Shown here: positions 50,920-60,661 of the stretch, one piece after another
Layout: every line of letters begins with the position of its first letter
Position numbering within the stretch: position 1 is the first letter of the stretch
Assembly (NCBI GenBank): GCA_016868855.1
Contig: VGFP01000001.1
Location: forward strand, 124,001-188,000
Origin: Bacteroidota bacterium
GTDB lineage: Bacteria; Bacteroidota; Bacteroidia; Chitinophagales; Chitinophagaceae
DNA length: 64,000 nt
Reading direction: 5' to 3'
Notes under the pieces: generated by a model
The model's database searches: none
What the model saw: the letters and a program-made list of their open reading frames with translations, nothing else
What the model was told of the DNA's origin: nothing
Position numbers and translations under genes: made by a program

Positions 50920-51781
50920 GATACCACATGATTTGCGCAAGTTGGACAGGGTTGAAGTCTTCAATACCTCCACTCTCGAGGCCAAAAAACGCATCAAATC
51001 ATTCGATTCATTTGCTCATAAGGGGACAAGAGGACACGCTGCTGTAGCAGCAGGTACCAACGGTATGATGGGAGCTGCCATCCTTGCCAGTTCCGCCTGC
51101 ATGAGATCGGGTTGTGGAAAAACAACCGCGATCGTACCATCCTCTTACTTTTCACTTATTCACTTCTCTGTTCCAGAGGCTTTGGTATGGGATCGAGAAT
51201 CTGAAAATATTCCATTTGACGCTTTCAATGCATTGGCTGTTGGTCCGGGTATCGGATCCTCAGCATCTTCCAAAAAATTGCTCAATTTGGCAATTTCATC
51301 GCAGAAGCCTCTGGTTATCGATGCAGACGGACTAAACATCTTGGCAGAGCAAAAAGATTGGATAGAGAAACTGCCCAAGGACTGTATCTTGACTCCCCAT
51401 CACGGTGAATGGGAAAGGCTTTTTTTCAAAACCAACGATGATTATTTAAAAATCAATACCAGCATTGATTTTTGCAAAAGATTGAATGTCAATGTATTAA
51501 TTAAGGGTCACTATTCAGTATTGGTTACACCATCTGATATATATATTAATGGAACAGGAAATGCAGGCATGGGAAAAGCTGGTGCTGGGGATGTATTGAC
51601 TGGTTTATTAGCCTCCCTTTTAGCACAGGGATATACTCCAGAAGATGCGGGTATTTTAGGTATGTATATACACGGATTGGCAGGCGATTTTGCCCGAGAC
51701 AAATGGGGCGAAGATTATATGAATGCCACAGACATAATTCATTATTTATCAGCTGCTTTTCAGTCACTCAGGAATGGATAA
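50906..51781 (+). CDS. nnrD: ADP-dependent NAD(P)H-hydrate dehydratase
   Basis: The 291-residue protein is the ribokinase-like dehydratase domain: HKGTRGHAAVAAGTNGMMGAAILASSACMRSGCGK, AVGPGIGSS, LVIDADGLN, LTPHHGEWERLF and GNAGMGKAGAGDVLTGLLASLL. It repairs hydrated NADH and NADPH. The epimerase domain NnrE, usually fused at the N-terminus in bacteria, is absent. The frame is open from 50822, but ATG codons at 50906, 50909 and 50912 are the likely starts, overlapping the serine hydrolase gene by 8-14 bases. Confidence 0.92.
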   Translation: MMMTEIPHDLRKLDRVEVFNTSTLEAKKRIKSFDSFAHKGTRGHAAVAAGTNGMMGAAILASSACMRSGCGKTTAIVPSSYFSLIHFSVPEALVWDRESENIPFDAFNALAVGPGIGSSASSKKLLNLAISSQKPLVIDADGLNILAEQKDWIEKLPKDCILTPHHGEWERLFFKTNDDYLKINTSIDFCKRLNVNVLIKGHYSVLVTPSDIYINGTGNAGMGKAGAGDVLTGLLASLLAQGYTPEDAGILGMYIHGLAGDFARDKWGEDYMNATDIIHYLSAAFQSLRNG

Positions 51782-51799
51782 ACAATAGCATTTTTTGCT

Positions 51800-51807
51800 T
51801 ATTTTTG
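51800..51807 (+). promoter_or_regulatory. Putative -7 element of hppA
   Basis: TATTTTTG matches TAnnTTTG and lies 52 bases before the hppA ATG. A small CCCT/AGGG hairpin follows in the leader. The -33 region is not clear. Confidence 0.4.
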
Positions 51808-51859
51808 CTGCCCCCTGAAAAGGGTTGAATTCATCAAACAAAACCTAGAAATACTGTTT

Positions 51860-54274
51860 ATGGAAAATTTGATCTATCTCGTCCCGCTAATGGGTCTGAT
51901 TGGACTTCTTTACACACTCATCAAATTCAACTGGGTTTCCAAGCAAGATGCAGGAAACGAACGCATGAAAGAAATCAGCAATTACATTGCTGAAGGTGCC
52001 ATGGCTTTCCTCAAAGCCGAATGGAAAATACTTGGATACTTTGTGGTGATTGTTGCTTTGTTGCTTGGTTTTATGTCGACCGGCAATCCCAACTCTCATT
52101 GGAGCATTGCACTGGCTTTTGTATTTGGAGCATTCAGCAGTGCACTTGCAGGATATATCGGAATGAAAGTCGCCACCAAAGCAAACGTTAGAACAGCGAA
52201 TGCTGCCAGAACAAGTCTCTCTAAAGCCTTGAACGTTTCTTTTACAGGAGGCGCTGTAATGGGACTCGGAGTTGCAGGTTTGGCGGTATTGGGACTTGGT
52301 GGTTTATACATCGTATTGCAACAAATATTTGCACCTGGAATGGCTGCTACTTCTGAGGAAATGGTCAAGACCATCGAAGTGTTGACTGGCTTCTCTTTGG
52401 GCGCTGAGTCCATTGCTTTGTTCGCTCGTGTGGGCGGAGGCATATACACCAAAGCGGCTGACGTTGGAGCTGACTTGGTTGGAAAAGTTGAAGCAGGAAT
52501 TCCAGAGGATGATCCAAGAAATCCGGCTACCATTGCAGACAACGTAGGTGACAATGTCGGTGATGTGGCAGGAATGGGAGCTGATTTGTTCGGTTCTTAT
52601 GTTGCAACGGTGTTAGCGACGATGGTACTCGGACAAGAAACGATTTCACAGGATCAATTCAATGGGTTTGCTCCTATCCTACTCCCTATGCTGATTGCAG
52701 GTGCGGGAATAATATTCTCCATCATTGGAACTTTCTTTGTTCGTGTAAGTGATGCAGCTGGCATCATTACAGACAATGTGCAGAAGGCATTGAACATGGG
52801 TAACTGGGGCTCCATTGTTCTTACAGCAATTGCCTGCGCTGGATTGGTTTACACAATTCTTCCAGCAGAAATGAGCTTGAGAGGAATGACATTCACACAG
52901 AACGGTGTGATGGGTGCCATCGCAGTTGGATTGGTTGTTGGAACACTTATGAGCATCATTACTGAATATTATACAGCGATGGGCAAGCGTCCAGTGCTTT
53001 CCATCATCAAACAATCATCAACAGGTCACGCTACCAATGTAATTGGTGGATTGGCTGTAGGTATGGAATCTACCCTCCTTCCTATCTTGGTTTTGGCTGG
53101 AGGTATTTGGGGATCATATGCTTGTGCAGGTTTATATGGTGTGGCAATTGCAGCTGCGGGTATGATGGCTACCACTGCTATGCAGTTAGCAATTGATGCT
53201 TTTGGTCCGATTGCAGACAATGCAGGAGGTATTGCAGAAATGAGTGAACTGCCGAAGGAAGTAAGAGAGAAAACAGATGTACTCGATGCAGTTGGTAATA
53301 CAACAGCAGCAACCGGAAAAGGATTTGCCATTGCATCTGCAGCGCTGACTGCACTGGCTTTGTTTGCAGCTTATGTTGGTGTGATCAATCACAATGGATA
53401 TGAAATGGCTGGAATTGATATCTACAAAGCAAAAGTGCTTGCTTCTTTGTTTGTAGGTGCAATGATTCCTTTCATATTTTCTTCACTTGCAATAAGAGCA
53501 GTTGGACAGGCTGCCATGTCGATGGTGGAAGAAGTAAGGCGTCAGTTTAAGAATATTCCAGGCATCATGGAAGGAACCGGTAAGCCAGAGTACGACAAAT
53601 GTGTAGCCATTTCTACAGAAGCATCTATCAAGAAGATGATGGCTCCTGGTGCCATTGCGATTGTATCTCCCTTGTTGATTGGTTTTATACTTGGTCCAGA
53701 GGCTTTAGGTGGATTCCTTGCTGGTGCAACCGTAAGTGGTGTATTGATGGGGATGTTCCAAAACAATGCTGGTGGTGCGTGGGACAATGCCAAGAAGAGT
53801 TTTGAAAAAGGTGTTGAAATCAATGGTGAAACATACTTCAAAAAATCAGAGCCGCACAAGGCTTCCGTTACAGGCGATACGGTAGGTGATCCTTTCAAAG
53901 ACACTTCTGGTCCTTCTATGAATATTTTGATCAAATTGATGTCAATTGTCTCGTTGGTGGTAGCTCCTACCCTTGCACAGCTTCATCAATCTGATGCACA
54001 CGCCACAGAAATCAAAAAAGAGAAAACTGTTGAAGTATCTGTCATCAGCAATGATAGTTCTGCAGCCAAGATTGAAGTGGTTGAGGGTCCAGATGAAGGT
54101 CTCGTTGGCGCATTGAACGCAGATGGCTTGATCAAGGCAGGTGATAACAACATTGAATTCAAGAACAATACACTCACCGTAAATGGTGTTGTCATTGCAT
54201 ATGAGAAATATAAGTCCTTTATCAAGGGTTCAGAGATGTCAATCAAAATCAGTCAAACTGAGTCCAAAAAATAA
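51860..54274 (+). CDS. hppA: Membrane-bound ion-translocating pyrophosphatase with C-terminal extension
   Basis: The 804-residue protein has about 16 transmembrane helices and the catalytic motifs [20 protein letters not shown] and [19 protein letters not shown]. The K+-dependence site reads [18 protein letters not shown], with Ala where K+-independent enzymes have Lys, so it should be K+-dependent. Many such enzymes pump Na+; the coupling ion here is not proven. After the last helix ([19 protein letters not shown], about 687-705) comes a tail of about 100 residues ([20 protein letters not shown]) absent from most members. It is a single-gene transcript with a terminator. Confidence 0.93.
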   Translation: MENLIYLVPLMGLIGLLYTLIKFNWVSKQDAGNERMKEISNYIAEGAMAFLKAEWKILGYFVVIVALLLGFMSTGNPNSHWSIALAFVFGAFSSALAGYIGMKVATKANVRTANAARTSLSKALNVSFTGGAVMGLGVAGLAVLGLGGLYIVLQQIFAPGMAATSEEMVKTIEVLTGFSLGAESIALFARVGGGIYTKAADVGADLVGKVEAGIPEDDPRNPATIADNVGDNVGDVAGMGADLFGSYVATVLATMVLGQETISQDQFNGFAPILLPMLIAGAGIIFSIIGTFFVRVSDAAGIITDNVQKALNMGNWGSIVLTAIACAGLVYTILPAEMSLRGMTFTQNGVMGAIAVGLVVGTLMSIITEYYTAMGKRPVLSIIKQSSTGHATNVIGGLAVGMESTLLPILVLAGGIWGSYACAGLYGVAIAAAGMMATTAMQLAIDAFGPIADNAGGIAEMSELPKEVREKTDVLDAVGNTTAATGKGFAIASAALTALALFAAYVGVINHNGYEMAGIDIYKAKVLASLFVGAMIPFIFSSLAIRAVGQAAMSMVEEVRRQFKNIPGIMEGTGKPEYDKCVAISTEASIKKMMAPGAIAIVSPLLIGFILGPEALGGFLAGATVSGVLMGMFQNNAGGAWDNAKKSFEKGVEINGETYFKKSEPHKASVTGDTVGDPFKDTSGPSMNILIKLMSIVSLVVAPTLAQLHQSDAHATEIKKEKTVEVSVISNDSSAAKIEVVEGPDEGLVGALNADGLIKAGDNNIEFKNNTLTVNGVVIAYEKYKSFIKGSEMSIKISQTESKK

Positions 54275-54296
54275 ACTGCTTCATCATTCAGGACAT

Positions 54297-54327
54297 AAAA
54301 AAACCCATTCAAATGAATAGGTTTTTT
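54297..54327 (+). terminator. Intrinsic terminator after hppA
   Basis: AAAAAACCCATTC pairs with GAATAGGTTTTTT around AAAT, with one C-A mismatch. A and T tracts on both sides may also end the converging lipoprotein transcript. Confidence 0.75.
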
Positions 54328-54350
54328 GTGGGACCCTTTTAAAGATCTAT

Positions 54351-54776
54351 CTATTTTCTTGCTACTTTGAAAGCTGCAGAAGCGTTGTTGGTTGATTTGC
54401 TTTTGCTCGTCACAGTAACAGATACATCATACAAAGTACCAGCGACCAAACCGCCGATTGAGATTTCACCGCCCGGAGTGTAAGGATCAATGGTTTTGGT
54501 TCCTTCAGGTACAACACTGTTGTCTGCGTTCTTTTTAGTGGAAATATCAACTTTGACTCCTGCAGAAGGGGCTTTGGTTACAGAAATTTTGAAAGCATAA
54601 GTAGCACCTGTGGCTGCTGCTGTGGTGGAACCTGGATCAGGGTCCAAAGCAATGCTCAATTGTTCTTCAGTAGGCGTTGGAGGTGGAGGTGGTGGTGTTG
54701 TATCTGGATTTTTTTTGCAACCTGTGGATAGTAAAGATATACCCAGCACGAAAAATGTGACATACCTAAAGAGCAT
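54351..54776 (-). CDS. Small lipoprotein with proline linker and fibronectin-like beta domain
   Basis: I do not recognise a named family. The 141-residue protein has a lipoprotein signal ending at STGC (about residue 20). A linker rich in proline (DTTPPPPPPTPTEEQ) follows, then one beta-sandwich-like domain (ATGATYAFKISVTKAPSAGVKVDI, SIGGLVAGTLYDVSVTVTSKSKST) that resembles a fibronectin type III or Ig-like repeat. It is probably anchored at the surface. It sits 34 bases after the PorP/SprF-like gene and may share its transcript. Confidence 0.7.
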   Translation of the reverse strand: MLFRYVTFFVLGISLLSTGCKKNPDTTPPPPPPTPTEEQLSIALDPDPGSTTAAATGATYAFKISVTKAPSAGVKVDISTKKNADNSVVPEGTKTIDPYTPGGEISIGGLVAGTLYDVSVTVTSKSKSTNNASAAFKVARK

Positions 54777-54810
54777 AAGTTTTTTTTAAAATTATGACTT
54801 TTTTGAAATT

Positions 54811-55824
54811 TTACCAAACTTTTTTTGGGCTCAAATCATTGTACCTATTATTGAGTACAAATCCAACCACCAATTCGTGTGTACCCTTGTTCAGTGGTCC
54901 CAAAAGTTTATTCCTGGCTGTCATGTCGTACGCATAACTAACGTTCAAAGTACTGTTGAAATTGATTCCTGCCAATGCCGAGATGCCATCTCCCCTTCTT
55001 ACATTGGCTCCAATCCACATGAAATTGGTGTATTGTAATTTGAAATTATAGTCAACAGTAATGGGCGTATTTTGAATATATCTGAACATGATTGATGGCA
55101 GAAATGATACATACTCATTCAAATTAATTCTGATACCGGCTGTACCAAATAAATGTGGAACCAAACTTGTTTGATAGCTTGTATCTGTAATATCTAATTT
55201 GCCAGGAATCAATTGTTGTCCGGATATGCCAAAAAAATATTTTTTTGAGTATAAATACAAACCCGCACTTAAATCTGGCTTGAATTTTCTCTTGATACCG
55301 GTTAATGCACCAATCAATGGATCATTTGGATTTTCTACCAAAATTTGAGATCTGTTTACGGCTATATGTGAAAAACCGGCACCAAATCCGCCACCTAGAT
55401 TCCATGTCTCAGTGAGACCCATGTGATATGCGTAATTCAGCATTGCATTGATACGATTGATGTATCCGGTTGAATAGTTAAACGCCGACACACCAATACC
55501 ATGATGTGGTTCAGCAGAATTATATGTTTCCGTAAAATCATAGCCCATTGGATTATTTTTCATTCCAAGTGAAGTACTATTTTCACGGTAATCTTTTTTA
55601 TTCAAAGGTGTATGAGCCGTAAAATAGACTGTTTTGGGGGCTCCTGGTATTCCAACCCATTGGTTGCGCATGCTCATTTTGATATCAGCATAATTTTCGA
55701 TACCTGTAACAGCAGGATTCACAATATAGTTGTTGAGCACGTATTGGGAATAATGGGGACGCTGTTGGGCTACAATTGTAGCTGACCAAAACAAAAAGAA
55801 TATGATGATTCGATTTTTTTTCAT
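54811..55824 (-). CDS. PorP/SprF-like type IX secretion outer-membrane protein
   Basis: The 337-residue protein has a signal peptide (IIIFFLFWSATIVAQ) and the PorP/SprF start QRPHYSQYVLNNYIVNPAVTGIENYADIKMSMRNQWVGIPGAP, followed by barrel strands. In Flavobacterium, SprF is needed to export the partner adhesin SprB through the T9SS. Its start overlaps the stop of the giant cargo gene by 4 bases (ATGA), so it is probably the dedicated partner of that cargo. Confidence 0.92.
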   Translation of the reverse strand: MKKNRIIIFFLFWSATIVAQQRPHYSQYVLNNYIVNPAVTGIENYADIKMSMRNQWVGIPGAPKTVYFTAHTPLNKKDYRENSTSLGMKNNPMGYDFTETYNSAEPHHGIGVSAFNYSTGYINRINAMLNYAYHMGLTETWNLGGGFGAGFSHIAVNRSQILVENPNDPLIGALTGIKRKFKPDLSAGLYLYSKKYFFGISGQQLIPGKLDITDTSYQTSLVPHLFGTAGIRINLNEYVSFLPSIMFRYIQNTPITVDYNFKLQYTNFMWIGANVRRGDGISALAGINFNSTLNVSYAYDMTARNKLLGPLNKGTHELVVGFVLNNRYNDLSPKKVW

Positions 55825-58800
55825 CGGAGCAGTGTTACATATCCCGTGATACGTTTACGATTATTTTTTGGGTTGATGATATAATAATAAGTACCGGCCG
55901 GCATGGGTCTGCCGTTGATGGTACCGTCCCATGCTTTTTGTGCACCATTGTTAATTTTATAAATAAGATTTCCTTGTGGACTGTATAATTCAACATTGCA
56001 ATCAGGATATTTTTCAATGTACTTGATTTTCCAAATATCATTGAATCCGTCACCATTCGGAGTAAACGTATTCGTTGGCTCAACCATGTTAAGGGCAGTC
56101 ATTTTAAAACGATCTGTTTCAATGCAATTTCCTGCTCCAGTTACAGTGAGTGTGTAGACAATGTCTTCCTGTGGATTCGCAATGAATGGTTGAAGAACAG
56201 TATCTGCATTTAAAAAAGTGTTGGGATACCACTTGTATTTCATATCAACACCAACGGCTGTGGCATATATTTGTCTGGTTGTGTCATCTAAAACAGTCAA
56301 ATCCGGACCAGCATCAATGACAGGGGTAAAATTGACCCTTATCACTGTTGAATCACCGGCAAAACAACCTTTCTCAGTGGTATATCTATGATAAATGGTA
56401 TAATAACCAGAATCTATCTTTGGGTCAAAGTAGTAATTGCCTCCCTCGCTCACCACTCCTTTTCCTGAGTAGACTTCCACCCCATTTACCCCACTTACTT
56501 TTTGAATGACCGCTGCATCTAATAATCGCTTGTCTTTTCTTGTACAAATGGGACTCAAATCACGCAAAGAATCAAGGGGACTGCCGTATACAGTGATGAC
56601 CTTATCAACAGTATCTTTGCATACGCCTCCAGAATATGCAATCATTCTGATGGGAATATTGATACTGGGTCTATCTTGAAAATTACTGAATGATCTGGTG
56701 TATGTGCTTTTATTGGTAGGCTTTTCATCTGTAGAATCAGGTGTTGCATTGATATCTGTATAATTCCAATAAACATCCAGTTTCCCAACAAACCCTATGT
56801 CAACGGTTGATTTATTTTCAAGTACAATGGGTTGATTGCTGCATAACCCAGACTCATTTACAATTGAAAAATCTGCGGTAGGAAAAGAGCCATTGATATA
56901 GAAGGAAGTGTCCCGTTTGGTATTGCAACCAAAATTGGAAGTAACAGATAGAGACACCGTATATGCACCAGGATCGCTGTATACATGCGAAACAACTGAA
57001 TCTTTTCCAATATTTTTTTCTGCTGATGATTTTGGATCACCAAAATTCCATTCAAAAATACTCATCTTACTATCGCCAGGAATGGTTGAAAGACTTCTGA
57101 AATTGGCAACCGCATCTTGCAAGCAAATCTCAGGCAGAAACATGACAACATCAGGATTGGGCTTTACAAATAAAGTATCGGTCAGTGTATTTTTACAACC
57201 GGAATTTGTTGTTAATTCCAACTTGACAGGAAGTATTGAGTCATTAAATTGCTTAGTTGTATTTTTTGAAGAAGAGGTTGCCACAAATGTGTCAGAGGGC
57301 TGTTTGTCAAAAAAACTCCATATCCAATTTTCAATGGTTGAATTACCTTTTAAAGTTGACTTATCTAAAATTTTCTGCGATTTTCCCAAACATACACTTC
57401 CAGCAGCTTCAAATTTTGGAACTGGTTTATATGATAACAATACTGTTGTATCAAAATTGTTACTGATACAACCGATATTGGTAACAATTGAAACACTTAC
57501 TTTTTTTAACCCATCGCTGTCATATTTTGCTTTGTATATTTTGGATTTGGTATCATAAATAATATTATCTACCACCCATAAATATTTTAATACAGGTATG
57601 CCATCTGTTAGGGTTGATGCTGTTAGAAGGACTGAATCCTCTAAGCAACCAGTTGAACTGGGAGAAATGGTATTGGTAGGGGGATCATATACAGTCAAGT
57701 CATATGGTATGATACGTTCGCTGTTGCATCCATCGACACTCGGATTGTTTGCAATGATTTCTATCGGGAACACCCCTTTTTTCTTTATGATGAACTCTCT
57801 TAATGTTTTATCATTTTTTTTAACATTGTATTCATATAGTTCTTTTGTAGGATCTGCTAAACTCCTTACAACCGTATCAGGAGTCAATGGACTCCCGTTT
57901 ACTCCGCTCAACGTATCTGGATTTGCACCCAAATCAGGATTGCCAAAAAAGTTCCAGGCAATGCTGGTCGGTTTATACGGCAAGGTCACCTTTAGTGTGA
58001 ACGGAGATTCCCTGCAAGTTGAAGGATAGTTTACAACAGCATATTTATTTTTTATAGATGCAAATTGGTTCAAATCACGCACGTTCGATCCAGCCGAATA
58101 TCCATATGATTCTGCGTTTGCATAGCCATAAGCCAAGGCATTGAAGCCGGAATCTGAAGATAAAGTATGGTAACCTTGAGTCACATTTTCTAGATATAAA
58201 TAAGAAAACTGATTATCGGCATCATGGGTTTTCCATGCCGTTTCTGGGACTTTTACACCATCAACTGTGAATGAAGAGATGCTTGTCCCTCTATTATTCA
58301 TTATGACATGTATATGATGCTGTTGGTTTGCAGGAGCTACAAGATTAGAACTTACCAACGTTACCTTTGAGATATTCTGCTCGACCGGATTTAGAATAAT
58401 CATGTCTGGATCGTATGGCTGAGGATTAAGATTACATCCTTGAGTAGTAAAAAACTGAGCGACTGTTATGGGTTCGGAAGATTCAATTTTTGATGGCGAA
58501 GAAGTTTGAAATTCATAATAAGTATTGTTGGTAAAATTGGCAGATGGGATTGTAAGTCCATTTATTTTTACAACTGCATCAATTTTTGATTTAATAATCC
58601 TGTAAAAATTCGTTTGTCTATTATAGCTAGATATGGTAAGAAAGGTTTTCCCCCAAGTGGAAACAGGATAATTTTGTTGATATAAATTATCAGATGTATT
58701 GTTATTACCAACACAATCTCCAATTCGGATTTTTCCAGAACCAGAAAAGACTGCAATTCTTTTACATGTACCTATCGATTTTATTCTAGAACCAGTCAAA

Positions 58801-59438
58801 TCTTCTCCAAAAAATAAATTCGCTCCAGTATTATTGTGATCCCCTAAAACTTGATAAATCTCACCTTTGTTTAATTTTATTGTATCCTTTGATCCTGCAG
58901 ATTTTTTACTTTTTGTAACTGCAGCATACGTAATCTCAACTGATGTATTATCTTCTGTTGCTATGATGGTAAAATATGAATTTGAATTTGGAACATTTGA
59001 AATTTGCCTATAATTCATTGTGATATATTCTTGTCCCAATACATTTGTTGGCAAACAGAGTGTTGCCCCACTGATGGCACTTTGGGTAATGTATGAGTAT
59101 ACAACAATGGGATTTCGTGCAGAAACCCGAATGGCCATGTTCTTGAAAAGACCTTCATTGTTTAGGAGATACGTATTGGGAATAATACAAGTGACTACCT
59201 GACCTGCGTTTATGGTATCAGATTGAATTACTGAGACACCGAAAATTTCAACCTTATAGTCTGTTTTGACATCAGAGGTTAGATACAATGTCATAACCAG
59301 TGATCCAATTCCGCCACCACTCTGATTTACATGGTATGAATACGGTATCCAAAACTCCTTGCCCTTATTGGAAAAATCCTGCGAGAGTCCAATCAAGTTC
59401 AAAAATGTAAAAGCAAAAAGTAATAAGAAACGATTCAT
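55821..59438 (-). CDS. Large T9SS cargo: IgGFc-binding-like head, PKD repeats, type B sorting domain
   Basis: The 1205-residue protein has a signal peptide (RFLLLFAFTFLNLIGLSQ). The N-terminal half (about 20-470) is of the IgGFc-binding type (NKGKEFWIPYSYHVN, RVSARNPIVVYSYI). Then come several PKD/SprB-like segments with paired cysteines (SIFEWNFGDPKSS, VSHVYSDPGAYTVSLSVTSNFGC, ACNCI-like ends). The last 80 residues are the gliding-motility-associated type B sorting domain (TFTPNGDGFNDIWKIKYIE, MPAGTYYYIINPKNN). It is probably a surface adhesin exported by the T9SS with the following PorP/SprF-like protein. Confidence 0.92.
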   Translation of the reverse strand: MNRFLLLFAFTFLNLIGLSQDFSNKGKEFWIPYSYHVNQSGGGIGSLVMTLYLTSDVKTDYKVEIFGVSVIQSDTINAGQVVTCIIPNTYLLNNEGLFKNMAIRVSARNPIVVYSYITQSAISGATLCLPTNVLGQEYITMNYRQISNVPNSNSYFTIIATEDNTSVEITYAAVTKSKKSAGSKDTIKLNKGEIYQVLGDHNNTGANLFFGEDLTGSRIKSIGTCKRIAVFSGSGKIRIGDCVGNNNTSDNLYQQNYPVSTWGKTFLTISSYNRQTNFYRIIKSKIDAVVKINGLTIPSANFTNNTYYEFQTSSPSKIESSEPITVAQFFTTQGCNLNPQPYDPDMIILNPVEQNISKVTLVSSNLVAPANQQHHIHVIMNNRGTSISSFTVDGVKVPETAWKTHDADNQFSYLYLENVTQGYHTLSSDSGFNALAYGYANAESYGYSAGSNVRDLNQFASIKNKYAVVNYPSTCRESPFTLKVTLPYKPTSIAWNFFGNPDLGANPDTLSGVNGSPLTPDTVVRSLADPTKELYEYNVKKNDKTLREFIIKKKGVFPIEIIANNPSVDGCNSERIIPYDLTVYDPPTNTISPSSTGCLEDSVLLTASTLTDGIPVLKYLWVVDNIIYDTKSKIYKAKYDSDGLKKVSVSIVTNIGCISNNFDTTVLLSYKPVPKFEAAGSVCLGKSQKILDKSTLKGNSTIENWIWSFFDKQPSDTFVATSSSKNTTKQFNDSILPVKLELTTNSGCKNTLTDTLFVKPNPDVVMFLPEICLQDAVANFRSLSTIPGDSKMSIFEWNFGDPKSSAEKNIGKDSVVSHVYSDPGAYTVSLSVTSNFGCNTKRDTSFYINGSFPTADFSIVNESGLCSNQPIVLENKSTVDIGFVGKLDVYWNYTDINATPDSTDEKPTNKSTYTRSFSNFQDRPSINIPIRMIAYSGGVCKDTVDKVITVYGSPLDSLRDLSPICTRKDKRLLDAAVIQKVSGVNGVEVYSGKGVVSEGGNYYFDPKIDSGYYTIYHRYTTEKGCFAGDSTVIRVNFTPVIDAGPDLTVLDDTTRQIYATAVGVDMKYKWYPNTFLNADTVLQPFIANPQEDIVYTLTVTGAGNCIETDRFKMTALNMVEPTNTFTPNGDGFNDIWKIKYIEKYPDCNVELYSPQGNLIYKINNGAQKAWDGTINGRPMPAGTYYYIINPKNNRKRITGYVTLLR

Positions 59439-59500
59439 GAAGGGTGGCTATATCTAAATGTGTGTACTAAAGTAAGATTTAGTAATTAAACGATTGATAT

Positions 59501-60109
59501 TCAATGAAGTTTATTTTGGCATTGATTCATATATGTGGCTGTATCCGGACCCACATTCATCAAAAGGTCCAGACAGCTCATATTTGGAACAAAACCGACT
59601 CTATCATCAAAAACTTGGTGATAAGCAGGGAAGAGATCTATGTCCACATGGGTATTAATATCGGCTGCAGGCATAGAAAGGTTGTCTCCTACAACTGTCT
59701 CGTAATGAATCATATTTGACATTTTCGCATTCCTGACAAAAAATTCAAAACAGCGCAGATTCCACTGAAACAAATTTGTCACATCGGAGCCATACAGCTC
59801 CTGGATACCATTTTCATAAAAAGGGTAAAAAGGGGCATTCCCGTAAATACTGCTAATCGTTCGCAGATGATTTGTCTGCCAAGCTGTTTTATGATCAATT
59901 TCAACATCCTTGTACAATGCTTTGACAGAACGTCCCCCCTTGATGGGAATGGAAAGTTTCACAATTCCATTCGCTCCAGGCAACTCCATTTTATTCATGA
60001 AGGATGTCTTTTTATAAGTAACATCTCCTGAAAAAGCAATAAGACTAGCATTAACTAAAGTTAATAAGTAGTTGATCGTCGGAAAATATTGTAAATCAGT
60101 ATAATACAA
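59501..60109 (-). CDS. WbqC family protein
   Basis: The 202-residue protein matches WbqC: DLQYFPTINYLLTLVNASL at the start, MNKMELPGANGIVKLSIPIKGGR, TAWQTNHLRTISSIYGNAPFYPFY and LFQWNLRCFEFFVRNAKM. The family occurs in O-antigen and polysaccharide loci; its reaction is unknown. The start is the TTG at 60109 because no ATG occurs before the conserved DLQYFP block. It is followed 62 bases later by the T9SS cargo gene on the same strand, and preceded by a very AT-rich gap. Confidence 0.85.
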   Translation of the reverse strand: MYYTDLQYFPTINYLLTLVNASLIAFSGDVTYKKTSFMNKMELPGANGIVKLSIPIKGGRSVKALYKDVEIDHKTAWQTNHLRTISSIYGNAPFYPFYENGIQELYGSDVTNLFQWNLRCFEFFVRNAKMSNMIHYETVVGDNLSMPAADINTHVDIDLFPAYHQVFDDRVGFVPNMSCLDLLMNVGPDTATYMNQCQNKLH

Positions 60110-60300
60110 ATAAATATATTTATTTACATTAAATGAATAAATCTATATAGAATAAGTCTAAAATTAAATTAATTAATGATTCATGTATATATTATATTTA
60201 ATTGTATATCAGATATTTATTAAATTTAAATATATCTATTTATTTTAGTATTGTGGAACTTATTTTAAAAGCTTGAAATACTAAAAAAGATAGTCAATAT
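60110..60300. other. AT-rich intergenic stretch
   Basis: These 191 bases between wbqC and the HMA gene are unusually AT-rich, with runs such as TTAAATTTAAATATATCTAT. They contain an ATTTATT/AATAAAT inverted repeat and a loosely repeated AAATATATnTATTT motif at both ends. No ORF, RNA gene or convincing promoter is seen. It probably holds the wbqC promoter and the end of the HMA transcript. Confidence 0.5.
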
Positions 60301-60642
60301 TTACTGGTCAGCCGGCTTTTTACAACAGGTCGGAAGTTTGGCATACATGTCAGGTTCAGCCTTTACATCCTCTGCATCATAACCACAATTGGCTATGGCA
60401 GTTTTGATATTTTCCAGGTTGGTTCTGTCCAACAGATAGGTAACGGTTGTGCGTTTTTGCTTGAAGTCGACCACTGTTTTAAGGACCCCTTCCTCCACTT
60501 TCATGTAGTCCTCGATCCTCTTTTTACACTTTTCACATTGAACGGTTGGAGTGCTGATTTTTACAGTTACGGGCTTTTGCTGCTGCCCATTGGTTGAGAT
60601 GGCAAAAAAGAGGCATATAAAGATTGAAATGATGACCCGCAT
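60301..60642 (-). CDS. Exported heavy-metal-associated (HMA) domain protein
   Basis: The 113-residue protein has a Sec signal peptide (IISIFICLFFAISTNGQ) and one HMA/MerP-like domain with the metal motif CEKCKKRIE (CxxC), then VTYLLDRTNLENIKTAIANCGYDAEDV. The extra C-terminal cysteine pair LPTCCKKPADQ could also bind metal. It is probably a periplasmic copper or zinc shuttle. No metal ATPase is adjacent; the pyrE gene lies 19 bases upstream on the same strand, with no terminator between. Confidence 0.88.
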   Translation of the reverse strand: MRVIISIFICLFFAISTNGQQQKPVTVKISTPTVQCEKCKKRIEDYMKVEEGVLKTVVDFKQKRTTVTYLLDRTNLENIKTAIANCGYDAEDVKAEPDMYAKLPTCCKKPADQ

Positions 60643-60661
60643 ATTGTTGATTTATTGCAAA

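Noticed and set aside
52096-52554. 152-residue minus-strand ORF inside hppA
   Set aside because: It is the antisense shadow of a highly conserved gene, with composition typical of reverse-read helices.
53542-53934. 130-residue minus-strand ORF inside hppA
   Set aside because: Antisense shadow of hppA; no motif, no start context.
54690-54715. Run of proline codons in the small lipoprotein as a repeat or phase-variable tract
   Set aside because: It is a normal proline linker after a lipobox, with mixed codons and no homopolymer.
56908-57558. 216-residue plus-strand ORF inside the T9SS cargo gene
   Set aside because: Antisense to a gene with clear PKD and sorting domains; no homology or start signal.
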